Below, one piece after another: positions 34,651 through 46,049 of a stretch of DNA of 64,000 nt (its first letter is position 1; the number at the start of each line of letters is the position of its first letter). Position numbers and translations under genes: made by a program. Under the pieces are notes generated by a model, which ran no database searches, had not been told where the DNA came from, and worked only from the letters and a program-made list of their open reading frames with translations. Source of the DNA: Metallyticus violacea (Eukaryota; Arthropoda; Insecta; Mantodea; Metallyticidae); the NCBI GenBank assembly GCA_030762175.1, contig CM060834.1, positions 29,724,501-29,788,500 of the forward strand, in the 5' to 3' direction.

Positions 34651-36262
34651 ATTCTTCGGTCTCGCAATAATTATCCTGACAATTAACATTCGTTAATCGC
34701 AGTTAAATTATCGAAAAATTATCAGCACTGGTGGTATTACTGATGATACTCGCCTATTTAAGAACACTATACCAGTCATAATATCAGACTGTTCAAATAA
34801 ATTACAATCAGGCAAATTTCGTACTTTTTCACAAATTTAAGAAACTTTTACCATTGTTGCTTGATTGCATTAGTAGACTGAAATAATTAATTCAAATTAT
34901 AAGTACAATATTGAGACAATAGAACCTATTTACTGTGCTCTTAGTAATTGGTAAAAACGTGTAACGAAACCCAATGACTGTTCTTGTAAATAACAAGAAG
35001 CTCTCCCCCCTCCCCATCATATTGTAACTATAAACATGAACAAAAAGCGAAAAGCGTTTCCTTCAAGCTTAGAAACCTTCAGATGATGAAGTGCTTCGTA
35101 ATAAACACATTTGAAATTGTGTTGTTAACAGGTAGACAGCAAATATCATTTAACTTCTCCCATATGTTGTAGCAAACTAAGGGGTTCATATGCATTGTTT
35201 ACAATCAAGCTATAAACAATTTGCAACAGTTTTCTTCTTAATGGACTACTCAATCCTCCAACCATATTAGATCCTACTCCCAACACTACATCAGAAATAA
35301 AGCATACTTTTCATAAACAAAAGCTGTTTGTGATTTTATCGACTTAAAAATCGGAACTTTGCCATTTCTACCAAAAATTTTGCTAATGAAACAGCTTGTG
35401 AAAAATAACACAAGTTCTCTGAATAGACTTTTCTTAAACAGCTCGCCCAACTGTTTGCCTATGAGATGAGGTCAGGAAGTTTCGCAACGCCACTGCTTAC
35501 AGAGGTGAGGTGACTGTTACCATATCAAATGTAACTAGATTGCACCAGATATGGAAGGGCACTGAACCCGCCTGTCTTCTTGACCTCTCCGGGTTTAGTT
35601 CCACAACCTTACTTCGCACTTTTCAGTCGTTGACCCCGAACGCAAACTGGCGGCTCGGAAAATGTGTCGTTCAAGGACAGGGAGACGCCGCTCTACTGTT
35701 TTTGCACATTCGCAGGTTTTATGCAGAACCAACTTTTTAATTGTAGCGAAGCTATAAAACTTGGGTACTGGAGGATTAAAAAATTTCTGCAAATAAAGTT
35801 GTACAGGGTGGCTGGATAGCTATTTAAAAAAGAAAACTGTACAGAGCATAGAAATAAAGCATCAATAAATTACTATTTGTAAATTGAGGGAAAAAAGTTT
35901 AATTGCCTTCTTTAATTTCGTTTGAATAAACTGTAAATTGAAAACGAATGAACACCACTTCTTAGTTCTTCATTTCCTTGATTCCAAAGTGTTAGCGTTG
36001 TATTTTTTTTTTTTTTTTTTGTTCCTTTTCTACAAGTATCTATTCTTTTTCAGCTTTATCTTATATACATGATAACAAACTTTACTCAACATCTGTTTTT
36101 AATTAGCATTTGCCAATATTTCTTCACTATTACATTTTTACAGATGGATTCAGGTAATATATTTAATTTAAAATGCTCTTTAATTAGGGGGCCCTCAAAG
36201 TTGGATCACGGATCCCCCGGAGACCTAGGGACCATTACAGTATTATCAACAACTTTTATACG
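34651..36262. other. No gene seen; a GC-richer patch at 35500-35740
   Basis: Overlapping open frames on both strands at 35510-35792 fall in a GC-richer patch, but neither translation contains a motif I know. T runs lie at 36004-36020. Confidence 0.45.
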
Positions 36263-36496
36263 CCACGGGTGGCCGAGGTCGTTAAGGCGCGGACTCATAA
36301 GCGGGAGACCTGGGGTTCGAATCCCACCAGGACCGTCCTCCCTGACTGAGGTTTTTTTCAGGTTTTCCTCAGTCCTCATAAATGGAAAAGCCGGGGATGT
36401 ATCCTAAACTTAGGCGTGGAACGTTTCCTTCCTAAAATAAAAATACTCTTTCCCAATTGATCATTTCATCTCATATATCATCAGTGTTCACCGCCT
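36263..36496 (+). mobile_element. SINE1 copy, plus orientation, 3'-truncated
   Basis: It starts with the best-preserved tRNA-like head in the window: GGTGGCCGAGGTCGTTAAGG and B box GGGGTTCGAATCCC. The body follows to CATCAGTGTTCACCGCCTG and then stops; the last ~40 bp of the family and the A tail are absent. The 36069-36407 open frame is a shadow. Confidence 0.85.
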
Positions 36497-36789
36497 GCTC
36501 CACGTTCTTGTCACACCTCTTGACTTTTTTTGTTAGGGATACGTAAAGTGTACAAAGTCAAAATCAACCCCATTGTCCATTTAAAGGAGCGTATCACGCA
36601 TGCGGTGCTCAACACCACACTGCAGTGCTGTTTCGTGAAGCTATGCGTCGCTGGGAGTTTTATATGGAAGTGCGTGGTGGTCATATGGAATTATGTGTTA
36701 ATGCGGTTTACATTCACTGAATTAGTTTGAATCTAATATTTGTTTCTCACAAAAATGGATCGAGACTTTATAATCATTCCGTATTTTAT
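36497..36789. other. No gene seen
   Basis: Ordinary sequence between SINE1 and repeat B. Confidence 0.45.
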
Positions 36790-36955
36790 GTAGTAGCACA
36801 ACATATTTACATACAAAGAACGCACAATCAATCGCTGTAAAGCCTCCCTCAATCTAACAACAAACTGTAACCTGCACATGCTTACGCGGCCTTTGCTACT
36901 GACTTCTTCCTGTACACGGCCGCACTCTGTCGGCCCATAATTCAAAAAACCTCAT
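36790..36955 (-). mobile_element. Repeat B copy 3 (transposon terminal region), minus orientation
   Basis: Reading minus from 36955: AATGAGGTTTTTTGAATTATGGG, CGACAGAGTGCGGCCG, AAGGCCGCG, TAGATTGAGGGAGGCTTTACAG and CGATTGATTGTGCG, collinear with copies 1 and 2. No transposase is seen below it. Confidence 0.55.
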
Positions 36956-38097
36956 TGTACTTAATTTTTTCAAGTACCTACTAAGACATGTGTGGCAAAT
37001 ATGAAATCAATAAGATAAAAATCGTTTCGCAAGGAGCATTTTGGAGATGCAAAGATGCAGTGAGAAAAAAAATATTAAATGAATGCCAATTGTCTTTTCC
37101 GTCAGTTATAAATTAACTAAATCACTTTCAGTGCAAATAATTTTTTTTTGTCAGACTTTGGGCAAGATGTTCGTCCTTAACTACAAACCATAAATTTAAT
37201 GATATAATATAGTATTTTTAAATTATAAGCAGTTATCTACTGCAAAGTCTCAGAAAGGACGTCAAAAGGCTAGAGAGATAAAAAACTAACGTCTTGAAAG
37301 GCACAAACAGGCAGTATAACTGTACCATATGTTGTGAGATATTTGTGAAACACCTTTATGTGCTGTGCACTGATCCAGATATGGAGTTGCGATATGCCAT
37401 AGAGACGATCCCACGATCCAACAATAAACACCGCGGGCGACATCCAGGAAGTAACAATTCCATACACGACCAAGACAGACGGACAGATATTGTAATCCAT
37501 CCATGGACATAAATCACATGGAACTGCACAGAGATGGGTATCGGAGAGCATGCCCCTTTTTGTCACGAGTGGAGAGCCGTTTACGAACTCAATTTACGAC
37601 CTAGGGCGTGATTGTCCCAGCCTATCGCTTATTATGCATGCCAAATTAGTGCAAGGAGAAAAGAAAACAGATCGTTAATTAAACATACCAAACTGCATCT
37701 GAGTGCCGAATCTCCAGGCGAGTTTTATGACAGAAGGCCGTTCTTCCTTGTCCATCGTGCTCTTCCTGTTGCGATAGTAGTTTTTATCATGGCACAAGAA
37801 TAGGTAAGTGCCTACTCGACTAATTTAAGAAAAGTATAAACGTCTTGTGCCAACGACCGAAGTTCTTAGGAATGATAGATTAAGAACATTAATGTACTCC
37901 ACAGCTGTTGTCAATTAGTTAAACTTCCACTCAGGTTTCAAAGTGAAGAACTTTTCTGAGAAACAATTGCAGTCAAACAACACTAACGGGAGTGATTGAG
38001 TATGAGAAGCGAAAAACCTCCTCAGCGGTGAAATCTTTAACGCTTCTTAAAATATGTGACATCTGCGTTGGAAATATTTTATCTTTTATTTTTGCAG
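36956..38097. other. Unassigned; one 98-codon minus frame
   Basis: The minus frame 37566-37270 is the longest here. A stretch like YGIVTSWMSPAVF recalls the middle of Tc1/mariner proteins, but no catalytic block accompanies it, so I leave it unassigned. Confidence 0.35.
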
Positions 38098-38200
38098 TGA
38101 GGTTATTTGAGTAATGGGCCGGCAGAGCGCGTCTGCGTACCGACAGAAGCCAGTCCTCATAATGAATGTGCAGATAGAAGCTTGTATTTAGAGGGAGGAT
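38098..38200 (+). mobile_element. Repeat B copy 4 (transposon terminal region), plus orientation
   Basis: GTGAGGTTATTTGAGTAATG, GGCCGGCAGAGCGCG, AGAAGCCAGT, AATGTGCAGATAG and AGCTTGTATTTAGAGGGAGG match copies 1-3. It is a short fragment and no coding part follows. Confidence 0.6.
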
Positions 38201-38521
38201 ATGTCAGGGATGGGGGATTTTGTTATTAGGGTTTTAGACTTGAATGCACCGTCATATCTGAGAGTGGAAAGTTGAAACCCGCTTGCATACGGGCAGTACT
38301 CAACGCTTTCATTTGTGAGTCAATCTTTAAAAGCTCTGTAAAAGAGATGTCATGCCTGCAAGTTGATACTGTACCTCAACTAAAATACCACCCAGGTTTC
38401 ATATTCAAACAAGATCTCGCAATGTCGCCAAGTTAGCACTAGCTGAATAAGGAACGTCTGACAGTCATAAAATATTTTTTCCATGATCCCTGCCATGTCA
38501 GGTTTGACTCTTAGCCATTGT

Positions 38522-39510
38522 GAGTCCTATTCCACTAAAGTATGGTCTAATACATTACAAGTGTATTAGTACATGTACTTGTAAAGTATGGTCTTGTAAC
38601 TTTCTGTTCCACAAAAGAAGAGCAATACTTTTAGTATTATTATTAGTTAAAAGTTACAAGTTACAAGTGACGCCATATAAAAGAAAAATGGAAGAACAGC
38701 TGTTTATCATGCGTCGCTATACCTTGATATAGGTTATGTCCACTCCTTAGGGGTATGTAATGTGCAGAACGGATTATTGTCATTCCTGCTAAATGGGGGT
38801 TGTATTTTTCTCAGGTATAATGATAATTTAAATACTCTATTGCGTGTTTATCGATATTCAAGCGTAATAAATCACTTTGAGATGAAGATAATAGGACCAT
38901 CAATTTCAGTCGTCGAGAGATGGCAGAAAAATCGAGCTTACCAATTTCCTTCGGTTATTTATTTTATTAGTTCATTTATTCATTTACATTTATTTATTTA
39001 TTTATTTGTTTGTTTATACTCTTTGGCAATTACGCTATGAATAAACTTTTGGGAAAATTGTCTCATTTTGAGATTATTTTAAAAGAGAACAAAGGATGAA
39101 AAGAAAATATTTTGTGGGATGTAGCGAAACCTTAAAAAGCATAAACTAAGAGACTGGACTGAAACAATTACACCAATATCAATCATATTCCTACACATGA
39201 TTATCATCAATTTCGGTAATACTTGGCATATTTAGGTCAACTGATTCCCAAAATTATTAGAAAAATATTACATTTTGCACTAGTATTTGAAGTTACCAAT
39301 ATTCCTACACTTGTAGAAAAATTTATACAAATTACCTGTGCCCGACTAATACTAATACTTCTGTGGAACAGAACAACGAAAAATCACCTGTACATTTGTG
39401 AGTACAGAGTTGTAAAGTACAAGCGTAGCAGAAACCTTCGTGGAACTAATAACAAGTTACAAGTACATACACTTGTAATGTATTAGACCGTACTTTTGGG
39501 AATTGGGCTC
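38522..39510. mobile_element. DNA-transposon-like element with 43-bp terminal inverted repeats
   Basis: The left end 38522-38565 (GAGTCCTATTCCAC, then GTCTAATACATTACAAGTGTA) is the imperfect reverse complement of the right end 39468-39510. Subterminal copies of ACAAGTTACAAGT lie inside both ends (38651-38667 and 39453-39463). The interior of about 900 bp shows no transposase. The right ~330 bp is related to 51480-52085, giving a second family member. I could not find a target duplication, so the superfamily is open; a non-autonomous element is the best reading. Confidence 0.6.
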
Positions 39511-40319
39511 TAGTCGAATGCTAGCCAGGGGAAAGAAAGTATTCGGAGTATTTCCTGAACTAAACCTTGAAAGCTGATATGCGCTATCAACAAACGTTAT
39601 AAACTTTCGCACTTACCAGAGGTGATAAGGCATTTGCAGGTTATGGGCAGAGATGAAGGGAATAAGGCGTGTATAGTGAGCAAATACCCCTCTATCAGTA
39701 CAGTGGTTTCACACAGAAATAAAATGCCTATTACTTGAAAACTTTTCTTACGGCCATTTATTACTCGTTTTATTTGTTATAGGCTCGGCTGAGCGGATAT
39801 TTTGTGAACTATTTACAACGTTTGTGTTTTAGTTAACAAACAGGTGCCCCTTGTTGACATTGCATATAGTTTTCATTGAACAAAGATTAAAAACTTTAAT
39901 ATTGGTGCCGAAACAATTTAGGACCTTGGCGATAAGAATGAATTGTTTGATTGATTACTGCTGCACACAATTTTTGCTGAACGAGAACTGTTCATATTTT
40001 CTGATTCCTTATGCCACATGGAATCTCTCAAACCAGCCTTAGGTTTATCTAATCGTGCTACAGTTTTTCAGAAATCGGTATTTTAGAAAATAACAGTTTT
40101 TATTGTTTGTTCATTGAGCAGATACATAAAATAAACATTCTGAGAGATTTAAACAAGATAATAAATTGTTCACTTTGTGAAGGAACAGTAGCGCTAAATC
40201 AAAGAATTTGTCCTGAAAAAATTGGCCACAGGAGCATTTTGGTTCCCGGAGAAAATAAAATGTAAAATATGAACCACTGGTTTCTCCTTATAATGTTCTT
40301 CTTCTACCACTCTATATTA
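39511..40319. other. No gene seen
   Basis: The frame at 39851-40042 is unremarkable. Confidence 0.5.
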
Positions 40320-40830
40320 AGTTAGGTCTGATGAAGCAATTTGTTACTGCTCTGAATAAGGATAGTGATTGTTTCAACTTTTCTTGTTACAAAGTTCCCT
40401 CAGAAAACTGAAGCTAAGATAGCAGCAAGTATTTTCGATAGACCTCAGATTAGTGACCTTATGCAGGAGAGGCTTTTCCTCATTTCATGTCAGAGTTAGA
40501 GAAGTCAGCATGGTTGGCATACAAAAACGTGATAGAAAACTTTCTTGGAAACAGGAAATCTGAGAACTATAAAGAAATTTTGGAGGAAATGTTATAACGT
40601 TTAAAAATCTAGAGTGTGGAATGGGTGTTGAAGCATTTTCTTAACAAACATATTAATTACTTCCCTGCAAAACTTAGTGCAATGAGTGAAGAACAAGGTG
40701 AACTGTTTTATAAAAGCATTAAAACAACGTAAACCCGCTATCAAGGCCGTTAGTGTGGTCAATGATGGTCGATTACTGTTGGTGTTTTAAAGAGACATTA
40801 GTGAAGGACATATCAGATCTTTAAAATAAA
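40320..40830 (+). pseudogene. Pseudogene of an arthropod repeat-borne protein family
   Basis: The plus strand carries, in shifting frames: LMKQFVTALNKDSDCFNF, then EAKIAASIFDRPQISDLMQE, then MSELEKSAWLAYKNVIENFL, then GNRKSENYKEILEEML, then NYFPAKLSAMSEEQGELFYK, then DYCWCFK near 40790. From memory of arthropod proteomes, this order of motifs (LMKQFVKAL, DGPQIRxL, EAxAWxxFxxVVxxFLGNxK, LSEEQGERFHQDIK, MMADYCWxLKR) is a high-copy protein family annotated as uncharacterised and probably carried by mobile elements. Its biochemical role is unknown to me. At least two stops and several frameshifts make this copy dead, and the N-terminal part of the family is not visible. Confidence 0.6.
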
Positions 40831-42619
40831 AAAAAAAAATCTTTCTTCTCCCTAACAGTGAAAAAAGTTTCGAAATTCATAATTATTGACATATACCTCT
40901 CTTTTTTCAATATATTCATTAATATTTAAGTTAAAACGAAAAAAAAAAAGTTTTGTCTTAACTGTATGTGTTAAAACTTAATAATATTTCATAAAAATAT
41001 AAGTACATTATTACATCTGATGTTATTTTGTTAAAAACCTTGACCAATAGAGTAAAACTGAAAATATATTTGAATTCAGGACATTCATTACATATATCCA
41101 GGTGGAAAAATTAAAAAAGAAGAAGAAGAAGAAGAAGAAGAAGAAGAAGAAGAAACACGAAACCATCAGTATGTTTGAACATTGAAAGAAACAGCATGTG
41201 TCTAACGCTAGAGTAAAGTCTGCCAAAAATATTAAATGGAAAATACTCTGACCAGTTATTATATATAATTCACAACTAGTTCGCTAGTACTGCCAGGAGA
41301 TTTATGAAGAGAAATTCCCAGGTAATCGAGTTCTAAGTACAAAAGTACCCACATACTTAAGATGAACTAAAGAATAACACCAATCTAAAGATCAACTTAA
41401 TCTTTTAAAAAGAATAAAGAATTTAATGGGTAATGTCATAAGCATATACCAGAAACTCATGGAAAGTAAATGCATGTAGTTCCGGCATTTTCCTGTGATA
41501 TGGGCGATACATGTACATTAGAATTTATTAGACTTACTCTACTGTTTCTATCAGCGGTTTTTGTTTTTTCCTGTCCATTTGCCCTAGAGCAGTCAACTGT
41601 CCATGAACGATTGTCAGCCTAAGGAATTTCTGCAGCCGTTTTGATTATCAATTGTATGCCCGGTATTTCAAGATCATGGTGCTCAAATCATTGTCACGAA
41701 AATTGAGAACGTATTGAGCTATCAATTGGGGAGTTCTTAAAATAACATAAGTTATTTCTTCAGTCAGTATGCATACAGACAAATGTTATGGGGAACAGAC
41801 ACGACATAATCCTTTTGCACGCCCACATGTTGCTACCAAATTCTTCGTAGCGAGACTTGTTGTGCAGCAGAGCTTAAGACAATAAGTGCATGTTGGAGCG
41901 ACAGTGGTAGTGACACAATTCCTCATATTCTCGTCGCCCCTTCGTGTTTACTGAAAGCTCTTGAAGATCATTTTCTGCTTCACAGTTTGCACTTTTTAAT
42001 CGTACCGACTCCAAATTGTCCCCACCGTCTCTATCTAGGTCTACCTTGGTTTTTTCTACCTAAATATGAAGTTGAAACTTTATTTCATGAATTACATTAT
42101 CTTTCATTCTATTTACAAGCTATCACCAATATTTTTCTGTACACGTTAATTATATTTTTAATTCGTTATGTCTAATTCTTGACAAACACGGGTATTTAAT
42201 TTTTAATCAGTTTTGTCTATGCAGCTATACTTCCATGCAACTTCATTTCTTATAATTCTATTTTGGAAGTATGTCCTTTAATTATTATCCAAAATGTTGA
42301 TCCATATTTAACGATTGCTACAGTCAGGGTTTTCTATAATTTTTATTATAGAAGCTTTACATAACTATATTAGTTATTTTTAATCTGTATTTATTTCATT
42401 CTGATAGGAATTAATATACCACAAATATTTAAACCGTGACAATGTTCTATTGTCTGTATTGTGTTGTCTCTGCATTTTTAGATCTGAGACACATTTAAAA
42501 TTCAATGATTTTGTTTCAACACTAGATATTCTGATTTCATTTTCTTTAGCAAGATTATTTAAACACATGCCGTTTTATGTCACGCTACAAAATCCGCTTC
42601 CCCTCCTCCTTTCTCTACT
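40831..42619. repeat. No gene seen; (GAA)n microsatellite at 41118-41155
   Basis: The only defined feature is a run of AGA/GAA triplets at 41118-41155; the minus frame there is its translation (poly-Phe). A-runs lie at 40829-40839 and 40940-40949. Confidence 0.6.
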
Positions 42620-43150
42620 TTAATGACTTGGGACTCGCATTTGAGAGGACTAAGGTTCGACTCAAATCCTTTGAGGTCGGCCATCCTGCCCTTATGTATT
42701 TTCTTGGTTTACCCTGGTCTTTTAGGTGAATGCGGGGAGGGTCCCCCCCCCCCTTTCGAACAAATTTCTGCGTTTCTATTTTATATCATTTCATTCTGTT
42801 GATTCTGTTACATGGTTGAAAGTGTCAGGGCGAGGTGGAATGGTGCGGTATAACAGTGGCTTGCGCTGAAATATTTTGCCCTGGTGTCTGGTGTGGAAGA
42901 GACCCTTCTGAAGGACTCGAATTCTTTATAGGAGGATTTCACGAACTTCGGGGTGTTCTATCTGTAAACAAGGTTAGGGATCCCGTCTAAGTATCTGCCT
43001 CTCCTCACTACTCCTAGATCCGGTGTCTCCCTCACCTCATATTTTTTCTCCCAGGGGCGCCCATTAGGGGCGTAGGCACAAACGGCCAGCTGTGAACAGG
43101 ACTGAAGCATGGAAATATCTCCTCCAATCCAATTCAGTTGCCTAGTGTAC
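42620..43150 (+). mobile_element. Repeat D copy 2, longest copy, with possible tRNA-like head
   Basis: Near 42635-42665 the sequence GACTTGGGACTCGCATTTG followed by AGGTTCGACTC looks like tRNA A and B boxes. Then come a C run (42743-42753) and the shared body: AGTGTCAGGGCGAGGTGG, AACAGTGGCTTGCGCT, TTTTGCCCTGGTGTC, GGGGTGTTCTATCTG, GGCACAAACGGCCAGC, TCTCCTCCAATCC. The same body occurs at 24810 and 52115. A long SINE or composite repeat is the likely nature. The minus frame at 42958-43155 is a shadow. Confidence 0.6.
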
Positions 43151-43530
43151 ATCAATTAATCGCCTTCACTCGACTTTATTGCATACACAAATCTAACACT
43201 GCATTCATAATCATTTGGTGTTATCGCTTGTTTTAGTCTCAAGTTATATACTTCAGTATTTAGCAGATAAACCCTTTCTGTGCCTTTAACTGTCATATAA
43301 CTTCATGATATTATCTTATGCAGTTTTCACACTTTGCAGAATTATTCTGATCATAGAATGGTATTCAACGTTAATTTTATGGTTAGATGGTACATTCGTC
43401 CAGTATTTACATCAGACCTATTATATCTGAAGATTTTTTTCCTTGGTGAATTAGTAATATGCTTAATACCAATGCAAGAATTGTCAACTTCTAGCCTCAA
43501 ATATACATACACTCAAAACTAATGTTCGCT
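43151..43530. other. No gene seen
   Basis: AT-rich sequence before the tandem duplication. Confidence 0.5.
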
Positions 43531-43713
43531 AATGTCAAATTACTAATATTTACAACCATTTTACGTTTTCTTCCTCGATCTCTAGAAGATTTCTTGAACA
43601 TAGTTTGTGTTCTAGATATCTAGAATGTCAAATTACTAATATTTACAACCATTTTACGTTTTCTTCCTCGATCTCTAGAAGATTTCTTGAACATAGTTTG
43701 TGTTCTAGATATC
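43531..43713. repeat. Perfect two-copy tandem duplication, 93-bp unit
   Basis: Copy 1 is 43531-43623 and copy 2 is 43624-43713. They are identical over 90 bp, from AATGTCAAATTACTAATATT to GTTCTAGATATC. No difference was seen, so the event is very recent, or an assembly join. Confidence 0.95.
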
Positions 43714-44419
43714 TTCAATAAAAATTTTAACTCAAATACAAACGTTCGTACCTTTTCTTCAAACTGTATAAAACCCTCTGTAGATAATTAATGTAGCAAA
43801 GCATAGGCTGTCCCTTGACAGGTTAGCTATAGCACAATATCTCTAAGGACAAGATGCCGCTAAATTTGTAATAAAATCCAATATTGTAATGGAAATGGTG
43901 ACTTGATACAAAAATTGGCGTAAGCGAAATAGTCACCATGACATTAAAAGCATACAGAAACGGTTTAGAAACAAATTTAAGCGCTATATTATAAAAATAG
44001 CTACTATGTATTTTATGTATTTTATACAAAAATAGTTCCTTAACAGAACTAATATATCATACACTAGTACTGTAGTATAATCACGCGAACGACAAGATAA
44101 AGTGTTTAAGTAATCTATTGTTCTACTAAGTTTCTTGCCATACATCTTGAATGGCTTAGTTTGGAGTACCAACACAAATTATAGAATACCAAAGATATAT
44201 AACATAATTATAAATAACTTCTGTGGAGACATAACAAACTCTTTAAAACGCATTAGGTTGTAACACGATTAAAAAAGATTAATACTTGAAACTCTCAAAT
44301 ACTATTTAAAAGCACAGGATATTTCGATAGCGATACGAGACAATGAGCACCGAGGTTGGTAGTACTGCATCTAGTCTACCAAGTTTCTGGCTAGCAGGGC
44401 ATCTAACATAAGCGGTTAC
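43714..44419. other. No gene seen
   Basis: Overlapping short minus frames at 43823-44175 with no recognisable motif. Confidence 0.5.
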
Positions 44420-44750
44420 CAGTAAGGGAAATAAAGGGAAAGTTTTAGGCCGGAAGGTTGCGAGCCTTTAGCAATACTATGACCGCCATCTCTCTATCTC
44501 TGAGTGTACTGGTAGAGGAAGATGGAGATACGGCATCTACAAGAATTAAGGAAAAACACCCATCAAAACAGTGGTAAAAACTGGCATGTTGGGCTACCGG
44601 TTGTAGAGAACCCGTTTTAACAGAGCGTCTATGGTCATTTATTCCGAGAGATACTGCAGTAGAGTTTAATCCAATATAGAATGCAGTACAAAATTTACAC
44701 TGGAGCATATACACAACGTTCTTAGAGGCACAATTGGCGAACTGCAAATA
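44420..44750 (-). pseudogene. Penelope-like retroelement GIY-YIG endonuclease fragment
   Basis: The minus strand has a 100-codon open frame reading CASKNVVYMLQCKFCTAFYI, then GLNSTAVSLGINDHRRSVKT, then VAQHASFYHCF, then a terminal LRDREMAVIVLLKARNLP. The pattern xxVVYxxxCxxCxxxYIGxT...RxNxHRxxx...VAxHxxxxxH...REMxxIxxLxT is that of the GIY-YIG endonuclease at the C-terminus of Penelope-like elements. Arg of the usual L-R-IN motif is Gly here, and the second His region is changed. The reverse transcriptase expected upstream (above 44750 on this strand) is not recognisable, so it is a 5'-truncated relic, although this domain is still open. Confidence 0.6.
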
Positions 44751-45545
44751 CTAAAGTATAATTTTAGTATTGGACTGAAGAAAGATGCACTTGGCGTTAT
44801 GAGGACACGGTTTTACACTTAATTCAGTTGCAGGGATAAGAAATCGGTATAGACAAAGGAATCTATGTAGCATTAAGTTTCCTACAAAAGATGCTTTTTA
44901 AATTTAGTTATGATCTAAAACTTCGACATGGCGGTTTATGGAACAGAGTGGAGGTTGTGGAATTTTGGCTTAATACATTAAAACAATCCTATAAAATCAA
45001 CTTAAGTGATTCAAAAATTCAACTGTTTCTTGCAGTTTCGAGGTCTTGCGAATATACTTTGGATGTGAGGACAGAATTCTGGCTATATATGCTTCGTATT
45101 CTTAGTAAAACTATGAGTAAAGACTCGTGAATTATGGTCTACTATGAGTAAATGTATAGTCATTTAAACTGTGATACACTATTGTAGGGCAACCATCACA
45201 CAGCTAGTAAATAGCGTATTTTATAGAAGAGATCACTTAGAATTGTATCGGGAGTTCCTCTGGGAACACATTGCAAACTGCTTATTATTGATCTGGGCAT
45301 ACTTTATCATTAATGTGTTATCGCCTTGTCTCTTGTAGGGAGAGTCTAATTTAAAAGAAGACTTGAGGTGTTTATTATATCACAATTATCTCGCTAGAAA
45401 TAGAAAGCATGTTTATATAAATATAGTAAAACAATAAATAGCTTTCTATATATGGCCTGAAATGTTATAATAACTTGACATCCAGATTACGATGTATGCC
45501 CCTGAACTCTTATACCAGTTATATAATACATAATATACTGAGTGT
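44751..45545. other. No assigned feature
   Basis: A 79-codon plus frame at 44891-45130 has no known domain. Near 45248 the plus strand reads SGVPLGTH, weakly like a reverse-transcriptase motif, but without supporting blocks. Confidence 0.4.
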
Positions 45546-45811
45546 CAGGGTGGCCGAGGTCGTTAAGGCGCGGACTAGTGAGCGGGAGGTCTGGGGTTCG
45601 ATTCCCATCAGGACCGTCCTCCCTGACGGATTTTTTCCGGGTTTTCCTCAGTCCTCATAAATGGCAAATGCCGGTGAAGTACCCTAAACTTAGGCCAGGA
45701 ACGTTTTCATCCTTAAAAAAAATCCTTTCCCAATATATCATTTCATCTCATGTATCACCAGTGTCTACCGCCTGTGGTGCCTCAGAAGTAAAAACAGGCG
45801 TTAAATGCTAA
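45546..45811 (+). mobile_element. SINE1 copy, plus orientation
   Basis: It starts with the head CAGGGTGGCCGAGGTCGTTA and B box GGGGTTCGATTCCC, runs through the full body (GGCAAATGCCGGTGAAGTACC, CCTAAACTTAGGCC) and ends AAAAACAGGCGTTAAATGC at the usual 3' terminus. An (AT)n tract follows at 45814-45836. Open frames at 45475-45811 are shadows. Confidence 0.88.
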
Positions 45812-45851
45812 TTTATATATATATATATATATATAAATTAACAGTAATAAT

Positions 45852-45988
45852 AAAGGTAGATAAGGATAAAACACTTAGATAAAGTCACACTTGACTTGTA
45901 GCTTCCTGCCATTGAAGAACTCCAGTAGTTCGAAATATAGCAATTTCAAGTGTGACTTTATCTAAGTGTTTTATCCTTATCTACCTTT
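45852..45988. repeat. Perfect 43-bp inverted repeat with 51-bp loop
   Basis: The left arm 45852-45894 (AAAGGTAGATAAGG ... GTCACACTTGA) and right arm 45946-45988 are exact reverse complements. The loop 45895-45945 has no special feature. Transcribed from either strand it would fold into a long perfect hairpin. It could be a small foldback element; no second copy is in the window. A CTT microsatellite starts at once on the right and a SINE1 ends on the left. Confidence 0.9.
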
Positions 45989-45996
45989 CTTCTTCT

Positions 45997-46049
<53 letters not shown>

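Noticed and set aside
36263..36345. tRNA-like sequence with good A and B boxes
   Set aside because: It is the head of a SINE1 copy, continuous with the SINE body, and the same head recurs many times; not a functional tRNA gene.
37270..37566. 98-codon minus frame as a transposase middle
   Set aside because: Only a vague YGIVTSWM-like stretch; no catalytic block and antisense frames are also open.
43531..43713. Direct repeats as a CRISPR-like array
   Set aside because: Two adjacent copies with no spacers, in a eukaryotic context; it is a simple tandem duplication.
45240..45310. SGVPLGTH as a reverse-transcriptase palm motif
   Set aside because: No second RT block in a sensible position; the match is short and could be chance.
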